Source of the DNA: Ancylobacter lacus
GTDB lineage: Bacteria > Pseudomonadota > Alphaproteobacteria > Rhizobiales > Xanthobacteraceae
Length of the DNA stretch: 64,000 nucleotides
Reading direction: 5' to 3'
NCBI RefSeq assembly: GCF_018390635.1
Contig: NZ_JAHBGE010000083.1
Location: 50,797-114,796, forward strand
The notes beneath the pieces were generated by a model that worked only from the letters and a program-made list of their open reading frames with translations, was not told the origin of the DNA and ran no database searches. Positions 7,976 through 16,630 of this stretch are shown piece after piece (within the stretch, counting starts at the first letter, position 1; each line of letters opens with the position of its first letter). Position numbers and translations under genes: made by a program.

Positions 7976-9924
7976 GTGCTTCCGACAGCGGGACGGCGCC
8001 TGCGCGTCCCAACAGCCTTCCCCCGCGCGCCCCGGCGGCGGCCTCGCCGCGCGGCTCGCTCTGGGTCGCGCTGCGCGGGCTGGTGCCCTATCTCTGGCCC
8101 GCCGACCGCATGGACCTGCGCGCCCGCGTGCTGTGGGGCCTTCTGCTGCTCGTCCTCGCCAAGATCGCGACGCTGTTCACGCCCTTCCTCTTCAAATGGG
8201 CGACCGACGCGGTGGCCGAGCGCGAAGGCGCTGTCATCACCACCGACACGGTGGGGCTCATCCTGGCCGGGCCGGTGGTGCTGACGCTGGCCTATGGCTT
8301 CGCCCGCGTCGTCATGGCCGGCCTCACCCAGTGGCGTGACGGGCTGTTCGCCAAGGTGGCGGTCCACGCGGTGCGCCGCCTCGCGCTGGAAACCTTCGAG
8401 CACATGCACGCGCTGTCGCTGCGCTTCCATCTCGAACGCAAGACCGGCGGGCTCACCCGCGTCCTCGAGCGCTCGCGCGAGGGCATCGAGACCATCGTGC
8501 GCATGCTGGTGCTGCATCTCGCCCCGACCGTGCTGGAATTCGCCATGGTCATCGGCGTGCTGCTCTGGCAGTTCGACTGGCGCTACGCCGCGGCGGCGGT
8601 GGCGATGATCGTGGGCTACACCGTCTTCACCTTCATCATGACCGAGTACCGGATGGGCATCCGCCGGGCGATGAACGAGAGCGACACCGACGCCAACGCC
8701 AAGGCGGTCGACAGCCTGCTGAACTACGAGACGGTGAAGTATTTCGGCGCCGAGAGCTGGGAGGCGGCGCGCTACGACCGCTCCATGGCCCGCTACGAGC
8801 GCGCGACTGTGCACACCCACACCTCGCTGGCCTGGCTCAATGCCGGGCAGGCCGCCATCTTCACCCTGGGCCTCACCGCGGTGATGGTGCTGTGCGTGTT
8901 CGACATCCGGGCCGGGCGGCAGTCGGTCGGCTCCTTCGTCATGGTCAACGCCATGATGGTCCAGCTCTACCAGCCGCTGAACTTCCTCGGCATGATCTAC
9001 CGCGAGATCAAGCAGTCGCTCATCGACATCGAGGCGATGTTCGCCGTGCTCGCCCGCCGGCCGGAGGTGCGCGACGCCCCGGCCGCCCGGCCGCTGGCGA
9101 TCGCCGGCGGCACGGTGCGGTTCGAGGACGTGCATTTCTCCTACGATCCCGACCGCGAGATCCTGAAGGGCGTCTCCTTCGAGGTGCCGGCCGGCCGCAC
9201 CGTCGCCATCGTCGGCCCCTCCGGCGCCGGCAAATCGACCATCTCGCGGCTGCTGTTCCGGTTCTACGACGTCTCCTCCGGGCGCATCACCATCGACGGG
9301 CAGGACATTCGCGACATCACCCAGGAGAGCCTGCGCGCCGCCATCGGCATGGTTCCGCAGGACACCGTGCTGTTCAACGACACGCTGGCCTACAACATCC
9401 GCTACGGCCGCAACGGTGCTTCCGACGAAGAGGTCGCGGAGGCGGCGCGCCTCGCCCAGATCGACGGCTTCATCCGCACCACCCCGAAGGGCTTCGCCAC
9501 CGAGGTCGGCGAGCGCGGGCTGAAGCTCTCCGGCGGCGAGAAGCAGCGCGTCGCCATCGCCCGCACCATCCTCAAGGCGCCGCCGATCCTGCTGCTCGAC
9601 GAAGCCACTTCCGCGCTCGACAGCCACACCGAGCACGAGATCCAGGACGCGCTGGACCGGGTCTCGCGCGGGCGCACCACGCTGGTCATCGCGCACCGGC
9701 TCTCCACCGTCATCGGCGCCGACGAGATCATCGTGCTCGCCGCCGGCCGCATCGCCGAGCGCGGCACCCACACCGCGCTGATGGCCCGGCACGGGCTCTA
9801 CCACTCGATGTGGCAGCGCCAGCGCGAGGTGGACCGGGCCCGCGAGACCCTGCGCGCCAGCGGCGAGGCGGGCACGGCCCCGGACGGCCTGCCGGACCTG
9901 CCGGACGGCGTCGCGGCGGAATGA
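7972..9924 (+). CDS. Atm1-type ABC half-transporter (membrane plus ATPase domains)
   Basis: A 650-aa half-transporter of the ABCB7/ATM1/HMT1 family. These export glutathione-linked sulfur, persulfide or metal conjugates from the cytoplasm. Six membrane helices span about 45-340. The family hallmark MNESDTDANAKAVDSLLNYE near 234-253, in the glutathione-binding part of the membrane domain, is present. The nucleotide-binding domain has Walker A GPSGAGKST (415-423), signature LSGGE (about 518) and Walker B ILLLDEATSAL (about 540). The ATG overlaps the arsR stop (ATGA). Coupling to a Cys-containing ArsR regulator points to heavy-metal or metalloid export, as shown for bacterial Atm1 homologues; Fe/S-linked export remains possible. 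Confidence 0.93.
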   Translation: MSASDSGTAPARPNSLPPRAPAAASPRGSLWVALRGLVPYLWPADRMDLRARVLWGLLLLVLAKIATLFTPFLFKWATDAVAEREGAVITTDTVGLILAGPVVLTLAYGFARVVMAGLTQWRDGLFAKVAVHAVRRLALETFEHMHALSLRFHLERKTGGLTRVLERSREGIETIVRMLVLHLAPTVLEFAMVIGVLLWQFDWRYAAAAVAMIVGYTVFTFIMTEYRMGIRRAMNESDTDANAKAVDSLLNYETVKYFGAESWEAARYDRSMARYERATVHTHTSLAWLNAGQAAIFTLGLTAVMVLCVFDIRAGRQSVGSFVMVNAMMVQLYQPLNFLGMIYREIKQSLIDIEAMFAVLARRPEVRDAPAARPLAIAGGTVRFEDVHFSYDPDREILKGVSFEVPAGRTVAIVGPSGAGKSTISRLLFRFYDVSSGRITIDGQDIRDITQESLRAAIGMVPQDTVLFNDTLAYNIRYGRNGASDEEVAEAARLAQIDGFIRTTPKGFATEVGERGLKLSGGEKQRVAIARTILKAPPILLLDEATSALDSHTEHEIQDALDRVSRGRTTLVIAHRLSTVIGADEIIVLAAGRIAERGTHTALMARHGLYHSMWQRQREVDRARETLRASGEAGTAPDGLPDLPDGVAAE

Positions 9925-9971
9925 CGCCGCGGCGGCCCGGCCGGATCGCCGGTGCCGCCGGAGCGAGGCAC

Positions 9972-10020
9972 GATCCTGCGCGGCAGGATCGCGTGGCGTA
10001 TGATCGTGCGGGGCACGATC
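9972..10020. repeat. Pair of related 8-bp hairpins
   Basis: Two perfect stem-loops with 3-nt loops follow the ABC gene: GATCCTGC (9972-9979) with GCAGGATC (9983-9990), and GATCGTGC (10002-10009) with GCACGATC (10013-10020). The arms differ by one base and GCACGATC occurs again at 9968. No T-run follows, so this may be an mRNA-stabilising or REP-like element rather than a terminator. Confidence 0.5.
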
Positions 10021-10153
10021 GCGCGAGGCCGCGAAAGAGCCGGCCGCCCGAAGGTCCGCCGCCTTGCCAGCCGGGCCGGGGCATGGCACGTCGATGCCGC
10101 GATTTCGACGCGACGCTGCGATAGGCAGCGCCGCGCTGCCGCTAGGAAACACG

Positions 10154-10852
10154 ATGTCCCTGCTCGACACTCTCCGCAACGACCTGACGCCGATCCACCG
10201 CGAAGGCTACCCCTTCCTGCTCATCGGCGCGGTGGTGTCCGGGCTGCTGCTGTGGCTGTTCCAGCCGCTGGGCTGGATCGCGCTGCTGATCACGGCGTGG
10301 ATCGCCTATTTCTTCCGCGATCCCGAGCGCGTCACCCCGCTGCGCGAGGGGCTGGTGATCGCGCCGGCCGATGGCCGGGTGTGCCTCGTCGGCCCCGCCG
10401 TGCCGCCGGCCGAGCTCGGCCTCGGCCGCGAGCCGCTGCCGCGGGTCTGCATCTTCATGAACGTGTTCGACGTCCACGTGAACCGGGCGCCGCTGGCGGG
10501 TCGGGTGGCGCGCATCGCCTATCGGCCGGGCAAGTTCCTCAGCGCCGATCTCGACAAGGCGAGCGAGGACAACGAGCGCAACGGCGTGGTGCTGGCGACC
10601 GCGGCGGGCCTCGTCGGGGTGGTGCAGATCGCCGGGCTGGTGGCGCGGCGCATCGTCTGCTTCGTGCGCGAGGGCGAGGAGATCGCCACCGGCGAGCGTT
10701 TCGGCCTCATCCGCTTCGGCTCGCGCGTCGACGTGTATTTCCCCGCCGGCGCCCGGCCGCTGGTGGCGGAAGGCCAGCGCGCCGTGGCCGGCGAGACCGT
10801 GCTGGCCGATCTCGCCTATTCGCAGCCGCCCGCCAGCTTCAGGATCGGATGA
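10154..10852 (+). CDS. psd: Phosphatidylserine decarboxylase proenzyme
   Basis: Decarboxylates phosphatidylserine to phosphatidylethanolamine at the inner membrane. This 232-aa form is the short archaeal/alphaproteobacterial type. Two hydrophobic segments lie at about 20-55. The self-cleavage site is Gly189-Ser190 in [10 protein letters not shown], giving the beta chain and a pyruvoyl-capped alpha chain from Ser190. The catalytic [11 protein letters not shown] segment (about 106-116) is present. ATG 10154 starts the conserved sequence; an upstream in-frame start at 10064 adds unconserved residues. pssA follows after 46 bp and supplies its substrate, so the two form one pathway operon. Confidence 0.96.
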   Translation: MSLLDTLRNDLTPIHREGYPFLLIGAVVSGLLLWLFQPLGWIALLITAWIAYFFRDPERVTPLREGLVIAPADGRVCLVGPAVPPAELGLGREPLPRVCIFMNVFDVHVNRAPLAGRVARIAYRPGKFLSADLDKASEDNERNGVVLATAAGLVGVVQIAGLVARRIVCFVREGEEIATGERFGLIRFGSRVDVYFPAGARPLVAEGQRAVAGETVLADLAYSQPPASFRIG

Positions 10853-10898
10853 CCCGCGCCCGCCGCGCCGCAGGCCGGCGCCGCAACAGGAGTGGCCC

Positions 10899-11795
10899 AT
10901 GCCGCGACCCTTTCCGCCTTTCGAGCCCGACCCGCAAGCGCGCCGCCGCCGCTTCCAGGCCATACCGGTGCGGCTGCTCATCCCCAACATCGTGACGCTG
11001 CTGGCGCTCTGCGCAGGCCTCACCGGCATCCGCATGGCGATCGAAGGGCGCATGGAGCTGGCGCTCGGCGCCATCGTCATCGCCGCCGTGCTCGACGGCA
11101 TGGACGGCCGGCTGGCGCGGATGCTGCAGGGCACCTCGCGCTTCGGCGCCGAACTGGACAGCCTCTCGGACTTCGTGTGCTTCGGCGTGGCGCCGGGCAT
11201 CGTGCTCTATATGTGGGGCCTCGACACGCTGGGCTCGATCGGCTGGATCGCGGCGCTGGCGTTCGCCATCTGCGCCGCGCTGCGGCTGGCGCGCTTCAAC
11301 GTGATGCTCGAGGATCCGAACAAGCCGGACTTCGCCAGCAACTTCTTCACCGGCGTGCCCGCGCCGATGGGCGCCATCTGCGTGCTGCTGCCGGTCTATC
11401 TGGAACTGGTGGGGCTGCCGCGGCTCGTCGCCTCGCCGGCGGTGGCGGCGGTCTACTGCCTCGCCATCGCGCTGCTGATGGTGTCGAAGCTGCCGGCGTG
11501 GTCGGGCAAGAAGCTCGGCGCGCGGGTCCCGCGCGAGGCGGTGCTGCCGCTCTTCGTCTGCGTCGCGCTGTTCGTGGCGGTGCTGGTGACGTGGCCGTGG
11601 GCGGTGCTGGCGCTGCTGACCATCGCCTATCTCGCGCTGATGCCGCTCTCGGTCATGCGCTATGCGCAGCTCGAACGGGAATATCTGCGTGCCACCGCTG
11701 CCGGCGGAACAGAGGAGCCGCTGGCCGGCGATGCCCCGACCTCTTCGCCGGTCGCGGTTGACCTCGACGAGGGCCGGCCCGACCGTCTCAACTGA
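10899..11795 (+). CDS. pssA: CDP-diacylglycerol--serine O-phosphatidyltransferase
   Basis: Makes phosphatidylserine from CDP-diacylglycerol and serine; a 298-aa membrane enzyme of the CDP-alcohol phosphatidyltransferase family. The full signature DGxxAR(x8)Gx3Dx3D runs from Asp66 (DGMDGRLAR...) to about residue 91. Around eight hydrophobic segments follow to residue 262 and the last 35 residues are hydrophilic. Good ribosome site (ACAGGAG) before ATG 10899. It acts directly upstream of psd in the pathway. Confidence 0.96.
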   Translation: MPRPFPPFEPDPQARRRRFQAIPVRLLIPNIVTLLALCAGLTGIRMAIEGRMELALGAIVIAAVLDGMDGRLARMLQGTSRFGAELDSLSDFVCFGVAPGIVLYMWGLDTLGSIGWIAALAFAICAALRLARFNVMLEDPNKPDFASNFFTGVPAPMGAICVLLPVYLELVGLPRLVASPAVAAVYCLAIALLMVSKLPAWSGKKLGARVPREAVLPLFVCVALFVAVLVTWPWAVLALLTIAYLALMPLSVMRYAQLEREYLRATAAGGTEEPLAGDAPTSSPVAVDLDEGRPDRLN

Positions 11796-11841
11796 ACAGC
11801 GCGCCCCGGCGTCGACGCGTGGCGGGTCGGGCCTTCGAATC

Positions 11842-11871
11842 AAAACGCGCCGGACCTTCCGGCCGGCGCGT
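11842..11871 (-). terminator. Intrinsic terminator of the small minus-strand gene
   Basis: A perfect 9-bp stem (ACGCGCCGG at 11845-11853, CCGGCGCGT at 11863-11871) with a 9-nt loop is followed on the minus strand by TTTT (11845-11842). It lies 38 bp after the stop of the 91-aa gene and faces the end of pssA, so it may also shield that transcript. Confidence 0.7.
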
Positions 11872-11908
11872 GATTGGAAACAGGCCGCCGGCGGCCACCC
11901 GCGCGGCG

Positions 11909-12184
11909 TCAGCGGCCGCGGTTGCGGCCGGCCAGGGCGGCGACGCGGGCCGACAGCGGCACGCCGGGAAAGGCCTGCCGCAGCTCCCGGAGCGCTTCGG
12001 CGTCGGTGGGGTTGCCGAGATGGGCGAGGTGCTGGGCCATCCGGGCGAACACGCTGCTCGCCGACGCGCCGCCGGCATCGCGGCGCAGAACGGCGCGCGC
12101 ACCCTCCGGCGCAGACGGCCCGACCAGCTCGCCGTCGCGCGGCGGGATCGAAACCGAAGACGTCGCGGACACCTGCAGCATCAC
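11909..12184 (-). CDS. Small hypothetical protein (91 aa)
   Basis: I do not recognise a family. The protein has a polar, Ser/Gly-rich first half and a second half predicted helical (SVFARMAQHLAHLGNPTDAEALRELRQAF region), basic at the end. It is real because a near-perfect ribosome site (AAGGAGG, six bases before ATG 12184) precedes it and an intrinsic terminator follows it. No signal peptide or membrane span. A small inverted repeat TCATGG/CCATGA (12224-12239) sits about 40 bp upstream and could be an operator. It stands alone between pssA and a lipoprotein gene. Confidence 0.65.
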   Translation of the reverse strand: MMLQVSATSSVSIPPRDGELVGPSAPEGARAVLRRDAGGASASSVFARMAQHLAHLGNPTDAEALRELRQAFPGVPLSARVAALAGRNRGR

Positions 12185-12427
12185 AACCTCCTTCGATGAC
12201 CAGACCGAATCAATCGGGTTTGATCATGGCTAACCATGAACCCTGACGCGCTTTAACGCATCATGTTTCTTATGGTTCCCGATGATGTGATGGAGACGTT
12301 GAGCAGTGAATCATGAACGCACGACGACAGTGGTCAGTCGTGCCAAGTGGAAACCAAACAACGTGAGGTTTTATTTCGAAGTTCGTAGCAACTGCCCGCC
12401 GGTCGGCGGGCGGCGCCCGCCCCGGCT

Positions 12428-13012
12428 TCAGGAGCGGGTCAGGGCCACGCTGCTGCCGTCGCTGGTGGCGACGCCGTCATAGCGGCCGGCGCCCGCCGGC
12501 TTCAGCCGCGCGGTGACCTTGCCGACATGGTTCTGGAGCACGATGTCGTTGCCCCACACGTCCCAGCCCTTGGTCATGAAGATATCGTTCGGGCAGCTCA
12601 CATCGGCGCTGGCGGCGAAGCCGGACATGCCGCGGTCGGTCGTGAGGGTGAGCGGGCAGGTCTTCTGGCCACCATCCCACGTATAGGTCCAGGTGCCGGC
12701 GAGCTGGGAGCGGGTCGCGCCGGGGTCGGCATAGGCGACGCCGCCCGGCGCGGTCGCGGCCGGCAGGCTGAGAGAGACGTTCTGCGCGGCGGGGCGCGGG
12801 GTCACGGCGGCCTCGGCCGTGGCCGCCGAGGCTCCGGTGGCCGGAGTCGGCGCGGGAACGGCGGAGCTTTCCACCGAGCCGCTCGGCGCCGGGGTGATCG
12901 GGTCGGCATCGGCGACGGGCGTCTTCGCCGACGGGCCGAAGCCATCGATCGCCGTGCTGCACCCAGCAAGGGCGAAGGCAATGGCGGTCAGCGCGACGGC
13001 GTTCATCTTCAT
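12428..13012 (-). CDS. Omp19-like lipoprotein with Inh/AprI-type protease inhibitor domain
   Basis: A 194-aa lipoprotein: a short signal peptide ends in the lipobox LAGC with Cys18 as the acylation site. A Pro/Ala/Thr-rich linker (about 30-95) follows, then a C-terminal beta-barrel-like domain starting LAGTWTYTWDGGQKTCPLTL, with a Cys pair (near 117 and 138) as in metalloprotease inhibitors of the Inh/AprI fold and in Brucella Omp19. Likely outer-membrane anchored and protective against proteases. Start 13012 (Met-Lys-Met) gives the best signal peptide; 13006 is equally possible. A longer frame to 13093 would destroy the signal. Confidence 0.85.
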   Translation of the reverse strand: MKMNAVALTAIAFALAGCSTAIDGFGPSAKTPVADADPITPAPSGSVESSAVPAPTPATGASAATAEAAVTPRPAAQNVSLSLPAATAPGGVAYADPGATRSQLAGTWTYTWDGGQKTCPLTLTTDRGMSGFAASADVSCPNDIFMTKGWDVWGNDIVLQNHVGKVTARLKPAGAGRYDGVATSDGSSVALTRS

Positions 13013-13324
13013 ATTCCGTACCCCCACACGCCGGCCCGCCGGCGTGCTCGTTGGTCGTTCCAGAGCATCGGGCAACCCGCAGTGCCCGAGCAAGGCGACA
13101 ATCTTGGCTTTTTCGACAAGGATCGTGGCGTCACCATGGCCCGGACGCCGGCTCCCCGCTCGAATCCGTATCGACGCTCGGTCATGCTGAACAAATCCTT
13201 AGCCCGGCGAGGCTGTCGGGGGGCTGTCCTGGCCCAGCCGGCTGCCGCCAACGCGACACGGAACCTGTGATGGACGCCGCCGCGCCGCCGCGCTATGTCG
13301 CGATGCACAACAGGAGGCCGCACC
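13013..13324. other. 312-bp divergent spacer, lipoprotein / SDR
   Basis: Contains only short overlapping frames without good ribosome sites. The last 15 bases carry the strong ribosome site of the SDR gene. I see no terminator, repeat or RNA gene. Confidence 0.5.
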
Positions 13325-14095
13325 ATGTATCAGATGCTTGATCCCGCCACGCTTAGGGTTCTGGTCACGGGCGGCACCTCCGGCATCGGCGCCGCCGCCG
13401 CGCGGCGCTTCGTCGAAGCCGGCGCCCATGTCGTCGCCACCGGCCGCCGGGCCGACCGCCTCATCGCGCTGCGCGACGAGCTGGGCCCGAGGCTGCACCC
13501 GCTCGAGGTGGATGTGCGCGACCAGGCGGCGCTCTCCGCCGCGCTGGCGGGCCTGCCGGAGCCGTTCGCCCGGCTCAATGTCGTCTTCGCCAATGCCGGC
13601 CTTGCCCTCGGCCTCGAGCCGGCGCAGCGCGCCAGCCTGAAGGACTGGGACGACATGGTCGACACCAACATCAAGGGCCTGCTCTACACCGTCGAGGCGA
13701 CCCTGCCCGGCATGGTCGAGCGCGGCGAGGGCCACATCGTCTTCACCGGCTCGATCGCCGGCGACTACCCCTATCCCGGCGGCAACGCCTATGGCGCCAC
13801 CAAGGCCTTCGTGAAGCAGTTCTCGCTCAACCTGATGGCCGATCTGGTCGGCACCGGCGTGCGCACCACCAACATCGAGCCGGGCATGGTGGAAACCGAG
13901 TTCTCGCTGGTCCGCTTCCACGGCGACGAGTCGCGCTCGGGCCAGGTCTATGCCGGCACCCAGTCGCTCACGGCGGAGGATATCGCCGAGCAGGTGCTGT
14001 TCTGCTGCAGCGTGCCGCGCCATGTGCAGATCAACCGGCTGCAGGTGTTCCCGACCTGCCAGGCCTTCAACGCCTTCCGCATCCAGCGCGACTGA
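13325..14095 (+). CDS. Short-chain dehydrogenase, YdfG-like
   Basis: A 256-aa NADP-dependent oxidoreductase of the classical SDR family, closest in look to YdfG (3-hydroxy acid / L-allo-threonine dehydrogenase; also malonic semialdehyde reduction). It has the cofactor motif GGTSGIG (16-22), NAG, and catalytic Tyr156 and Lys160 (YGATK). The segment PGMVETEFSLVRFHGD is characteristic of the YdfG group. The start at 13325 is fixed by AGGAGG seven bases upstream; a frame start at 13295 is rejected. Monocistronic, convergent with chrA. Confidence 0.88.
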   Translation: MYQMLDPATLRVLVTGGTSGIGAAAARRFVEAGAHVVATGRRADRLIALRDELGPRLHPLEVDVRDQAALSAALAGLPEPFARLNVVFANAGLALGLEPAQRASLKDWDDMVDTNIKGLLYTVEATLPGMVERGEGHIVFTGSIAGDYPYPGGNAYGATKAFVKQFSLNLMADLVGTGVRTTNIEPGMVETEFSLVRFHGDESRSGQVYAGTQSLTAEDIAEQVLFCCSVPRHVQINRLQVFPTCQAFNAFRIQRD

Positions 14096-14126
14096 ACCCC
14101 GGCCGCGCCGTCCCCGTCGCCGGCCG

Positions 14127-15386
14127 TCACAGCACGGCGGCGCCGGCCACGGCGGCGCCCGCTACCACCGCTACCACCGGAACGCGCCACTGGGTGAGCG
14201 CGGCATAGGCCAGCGCGGCGAGGGCGAAGCTCGGCGCCGAGGTGACGCCGGAGGTCAGCACCGGGTTCCAGAACGCCGCGCCCAGCAGCCCGACCACCGC
14301 CGCATTGACCCCGCCGAGCGCGGCGCCCGCGCGCGGGTTGGCCGCCAGCCGCGCCCAGTAGGGCAGGGCGGCATAGACCAGCAGCGCCGAGGGCAGGAAG
14401 GCCGCCACCAGCGCCAGCAGGCCGCCCGCCACCCCGTTCGGCGCCGCCGGCATCATGGCGCCGACATAGGCCGCGAAGCTGAACAGCGGGCCGGGCATGG
14501 CCTGCACCGCGCCGTAACCGGCGAGGAAGGCCTCGCGCGTCAGCCCGCCGGGATGCACCAGCTCGGCCTCGATCAGCGGCAGCACCACATGGCCCCCGCC
14601 GAACACCAGCGCGCCGGCGCGGTAGAGCGCATCGAACAGCGCGAGCCCGGTGCTGCCGGTCGCTCGCGCCAGCACCGGCAGCAGTACCAGCAGCGCGGCG
14701 AAGAGGGCGAGCGCGCCGAGCGAGGTCCACCGGCTCCCGCGGGCCGGGGCGGGCGGCGCCGGTCGGGGCTCCCGCGTCGTCCCCGCAAGCAGCGCGAGCC
14801 CGACCAGCCCGCCGCCGAGGATGACGGCGACCTGCCCCAGCGCGCCCGAGAGCGCGGCGACCGCCGCCGCCACCAGCGCGATGCTGCGGCGCGGCCGGTC
14901 CGGGCAGAGCGAGGCGGCCATACCCAGCACCGCATTGGCGACGATGGCGACGGCCGCGGCCTTCAGCCCGGCCAGCACGCCATGGGTGGTGGCGAGCCCG
15001 CCGAACGCGTCCACCCCATAGGCGAAGGCGAGCATGGCCAGCGCCGAGGGCAGGGTGAAGGCCAGCCACGCCAGCCCCATGCCGGCGAGGCCGGCGCGCT
15101 GCAGCCCCAGCGCCATGCCGACCTGGCTGGAGGCCGGGCCGGGCAGGAACTGGCACAGCGCCACGAGATCGGCATAGGCGGCTTCGGAGAGCCAGCCACG
15201 CCGGGCGACGAACTCCTCGCGGAAGAAGCCGAGATGCGCCACCGGCCCGCCGAAGGAGGTGAGCCCGAGCTTGAGGAAGGCGACGAACACCTCGCCCGGC
15301 GTGCCGGGGTGGCGCGGCCGCGCCGCCTCGAGCGTGCCGGAGGCCGGGCTGGGCGGGGAGGCGGCGTCGGTGGCGGCGTCGGTCAT
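14127..15386 (-). CDS. chrA: Chromate efflux transporter (ChrA, two-domain CHR family)
   Basis: A 419-aa inner-membrane protein of the long-chain CHR family, with two homologous halves. The first begins LKLGLTSFGGPVAHLGFFREEF near residue 36, with the conserved CQFLPGPASSQ loop. The second carries ALVFGGGHVVLPLIEAE near 245 and AMPGPLFSFAAY. Members expel chromate, often driven by the proton gradient. About ten to twelve hydrophobic segments are visible. ATG 15386 is chosen; the frame extends to 15503 but without family sequence. No chrB regulator lies nearby, so its role in chromate resistance is likely but not certain. Confidence 0.9.
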   Translation of the reverse strand: MTDAATDAASPPSPASGTLEAARPRHPGTPGEVFVAFLKLGLTSFGGPVAHLGFFREEFVARRGWLSEAAYADLVALCQFLPGPASSQVGMALGLQRAGLAGMGLAWLAFTLPSALAMLAFAYGVDAFGGLATTHGVLAGLKAAAVAIVANAVLGMAASLCPDRPRRSIALVAAAVAALSGALGQVAVILGGGLVGLALLAGTTREPRPAPPAPARGSRWTSLGALALFAALLVLLPVLARATGSTGLALFDALYRAGALVFGGGHVVLPLIEAELVHPGGLTREAFLAGYGAVQAMPGPLFSFAAYVGAMMPAAPNGVAGGLLALVAAFLPSALLVYAALPYWARLAANPRAGAALGGVNAAVVGLLGAAFWNPVLTSGVTSAPSFALAALAYAALTQWRVPVVAVVAGAAVAGAAVL

Positions 15387-15602
15387 GGCGGTCTCGTGGC
15401 TCGGACGTCCCGCTGTAGCCCGGCGCCGGGCGACCCGCACGTGAAGAATGGATGACGGCACGAGCGGCCCCGCGCGGGCACCGTCCGGCCGTCCCCGTCG
15501 CATTCACGCGCCCCATGGCGTTGCGGGTCGGTCCGCCCGAGGGCTGGCCGCGGCCGGCGGACTGCTTCGCTGCAAGCCGGCATGCCCGGTGGGGCGATGG
15601 CC

Positions 15603-16472
15603 TCAGGCGGCTTCGGCGGCTTTCGGGGTGGCCATGGCGGCGCGCAGCGTCTCGGCGAGGCGGCGCGCGGCGGGGGAGGCGGCGGGCGCCAGCACGAGGC
15701 CGACCTCGGTGTCCGGCAGCGGCGGCAGGCCCTCGGCGGCGCCGAGCCGGCGCCATTCCGCCGGGGCGGCGCATTCCGGCAGCGCGGTGATGCACAGCCC
15801 GGTCTCCACCGCGGAGTGGATGCCACCCATGGAGGAGGTGGTGCAGGCCACCCGCCAGCCGCGACCCGCCGCGTCCAGCGCGGCGGCGATGTGCGGGCGG
15901 GCGCGGCAGCCGGTGGGGAACAGGGCGAGCGGCAGCGGGTCGTTGCGCTCCGGCCGGTGGCCCCGGGCGGCGAGCCAGAGCATCTTCTCCCGCTTCAGCA
16001 ACTCCCCGGTGGGCCGGGAGAGGTCGCGGGTGAACAGGGCGAGGTCGAGATGGCCGCGCTCCACCTCCGGCTCCAGCGCCTTGGAGAGGTCGCAGCGTAT
16101 GGAAATCTCGATGCGGGGATAGGCGGCGGCAAAGCGGGCGATGGCGGGGGTGAAATAGGCGTCGATATAGTCTTCCGGCATGCCGAGCCGCACGCTGCCT
16201 TCCGGCGTGCCGCCCTTGAGGTCGGAAAGCGCCTCGCTCTCATAGGCCAGCAGGCGGCGGGCATGGGCCACCAGCCGCTCCCCGGTCTCGGTGAGGGCGA
16301 TGCCCCGGCGCGAGCGCTCCAGCAGCCGCACCCCCAGGCTCTCCTCGAGCTGGGCGATGCGCGCCGAGACCGCGGACTGGGTGCGCCCGACCCGCTCGGC
16401 CGCGGCGGTGAAGCCGCCCGTGTCCACGATGGCGATGAGCATGCCGAGCGACTCGGTGTCGAGGTGGCGCAT
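15603..16472 (-). CDS. LysR-family transcriptional regulator
   Basis: A 289-aa LTTR. The N-terminal winged helix (residues 5-63) includes FTAAAERVGRTQSAVSARIAQLEESLGVRLLER, followed by a linker helix and a periplasmic-binding-like effector domain from about 92. It diverges from an EamA-type exporter gene, and a T-N11-A LysR box lies between them, so it probably controls that transporter and itself. Effector unknown. Confidence 0.93.
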   Translation of the reverse strand: MRHLDTESLGMLIAIVDTGGFTAAAERVGRTQSAVSARIAQLEESLGVRLLERSRRGIALTETGERLVAHARRLLAYESEALSDLKGGTPEGSVRLGMPEDYIDAYFTPAIARFAAAYPRIEISIRCDLSKALEPEVERGHLDLALFTRDLSRPTGELLKREKMLWLAARGHRPERNDPLPLALFPTGCRARPHIAAALDAAGRGWRVACTTSSMGGIHSAVETGLCITALPECAAPAEWRRLGAAEGLPPLPDTEVGLVLAPAASPAARRLAETLRAAMATPKAAEAA

Positions 16473-16509
16473 CCGCGTGCCTCCGTCGGTGAAGGGATGT
16501 CACAATCAT

Positions 16510-16524
16510 ATCATCCTTCGTGAT
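16510..16524. promoter_or_regulatory. LysR-type box (T-N11-A) between lysR and eamA
   Basis: ATCATCCTTCGTGAT is an interrupted palindrome (ATCA-N7-TGAT) that fits the T-N11-A rule (T16511, A16523). It starts 38 bp before the lysR start and 107 bp before the eamA start, the usual place for an autoregulatory recognition site. Confidence 0.5.
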
Positions 16525-16630
16525 GTAACCACCAAATAAATTCGCTTTGCTGATGCCAGCGGCGGGTGTAGTCCATCGCCCATCCGGCGAAGCGCCCGTT
16601 GCGGCTCGCCCGCGCAGTCTCGTGTGAACC

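Noticed and set aside
7774..10179. 801-codon minus-strand frame opposite the ABC exporter
   Set aside because: Shadow of a well-defined ABC transporter; no conserved motif.
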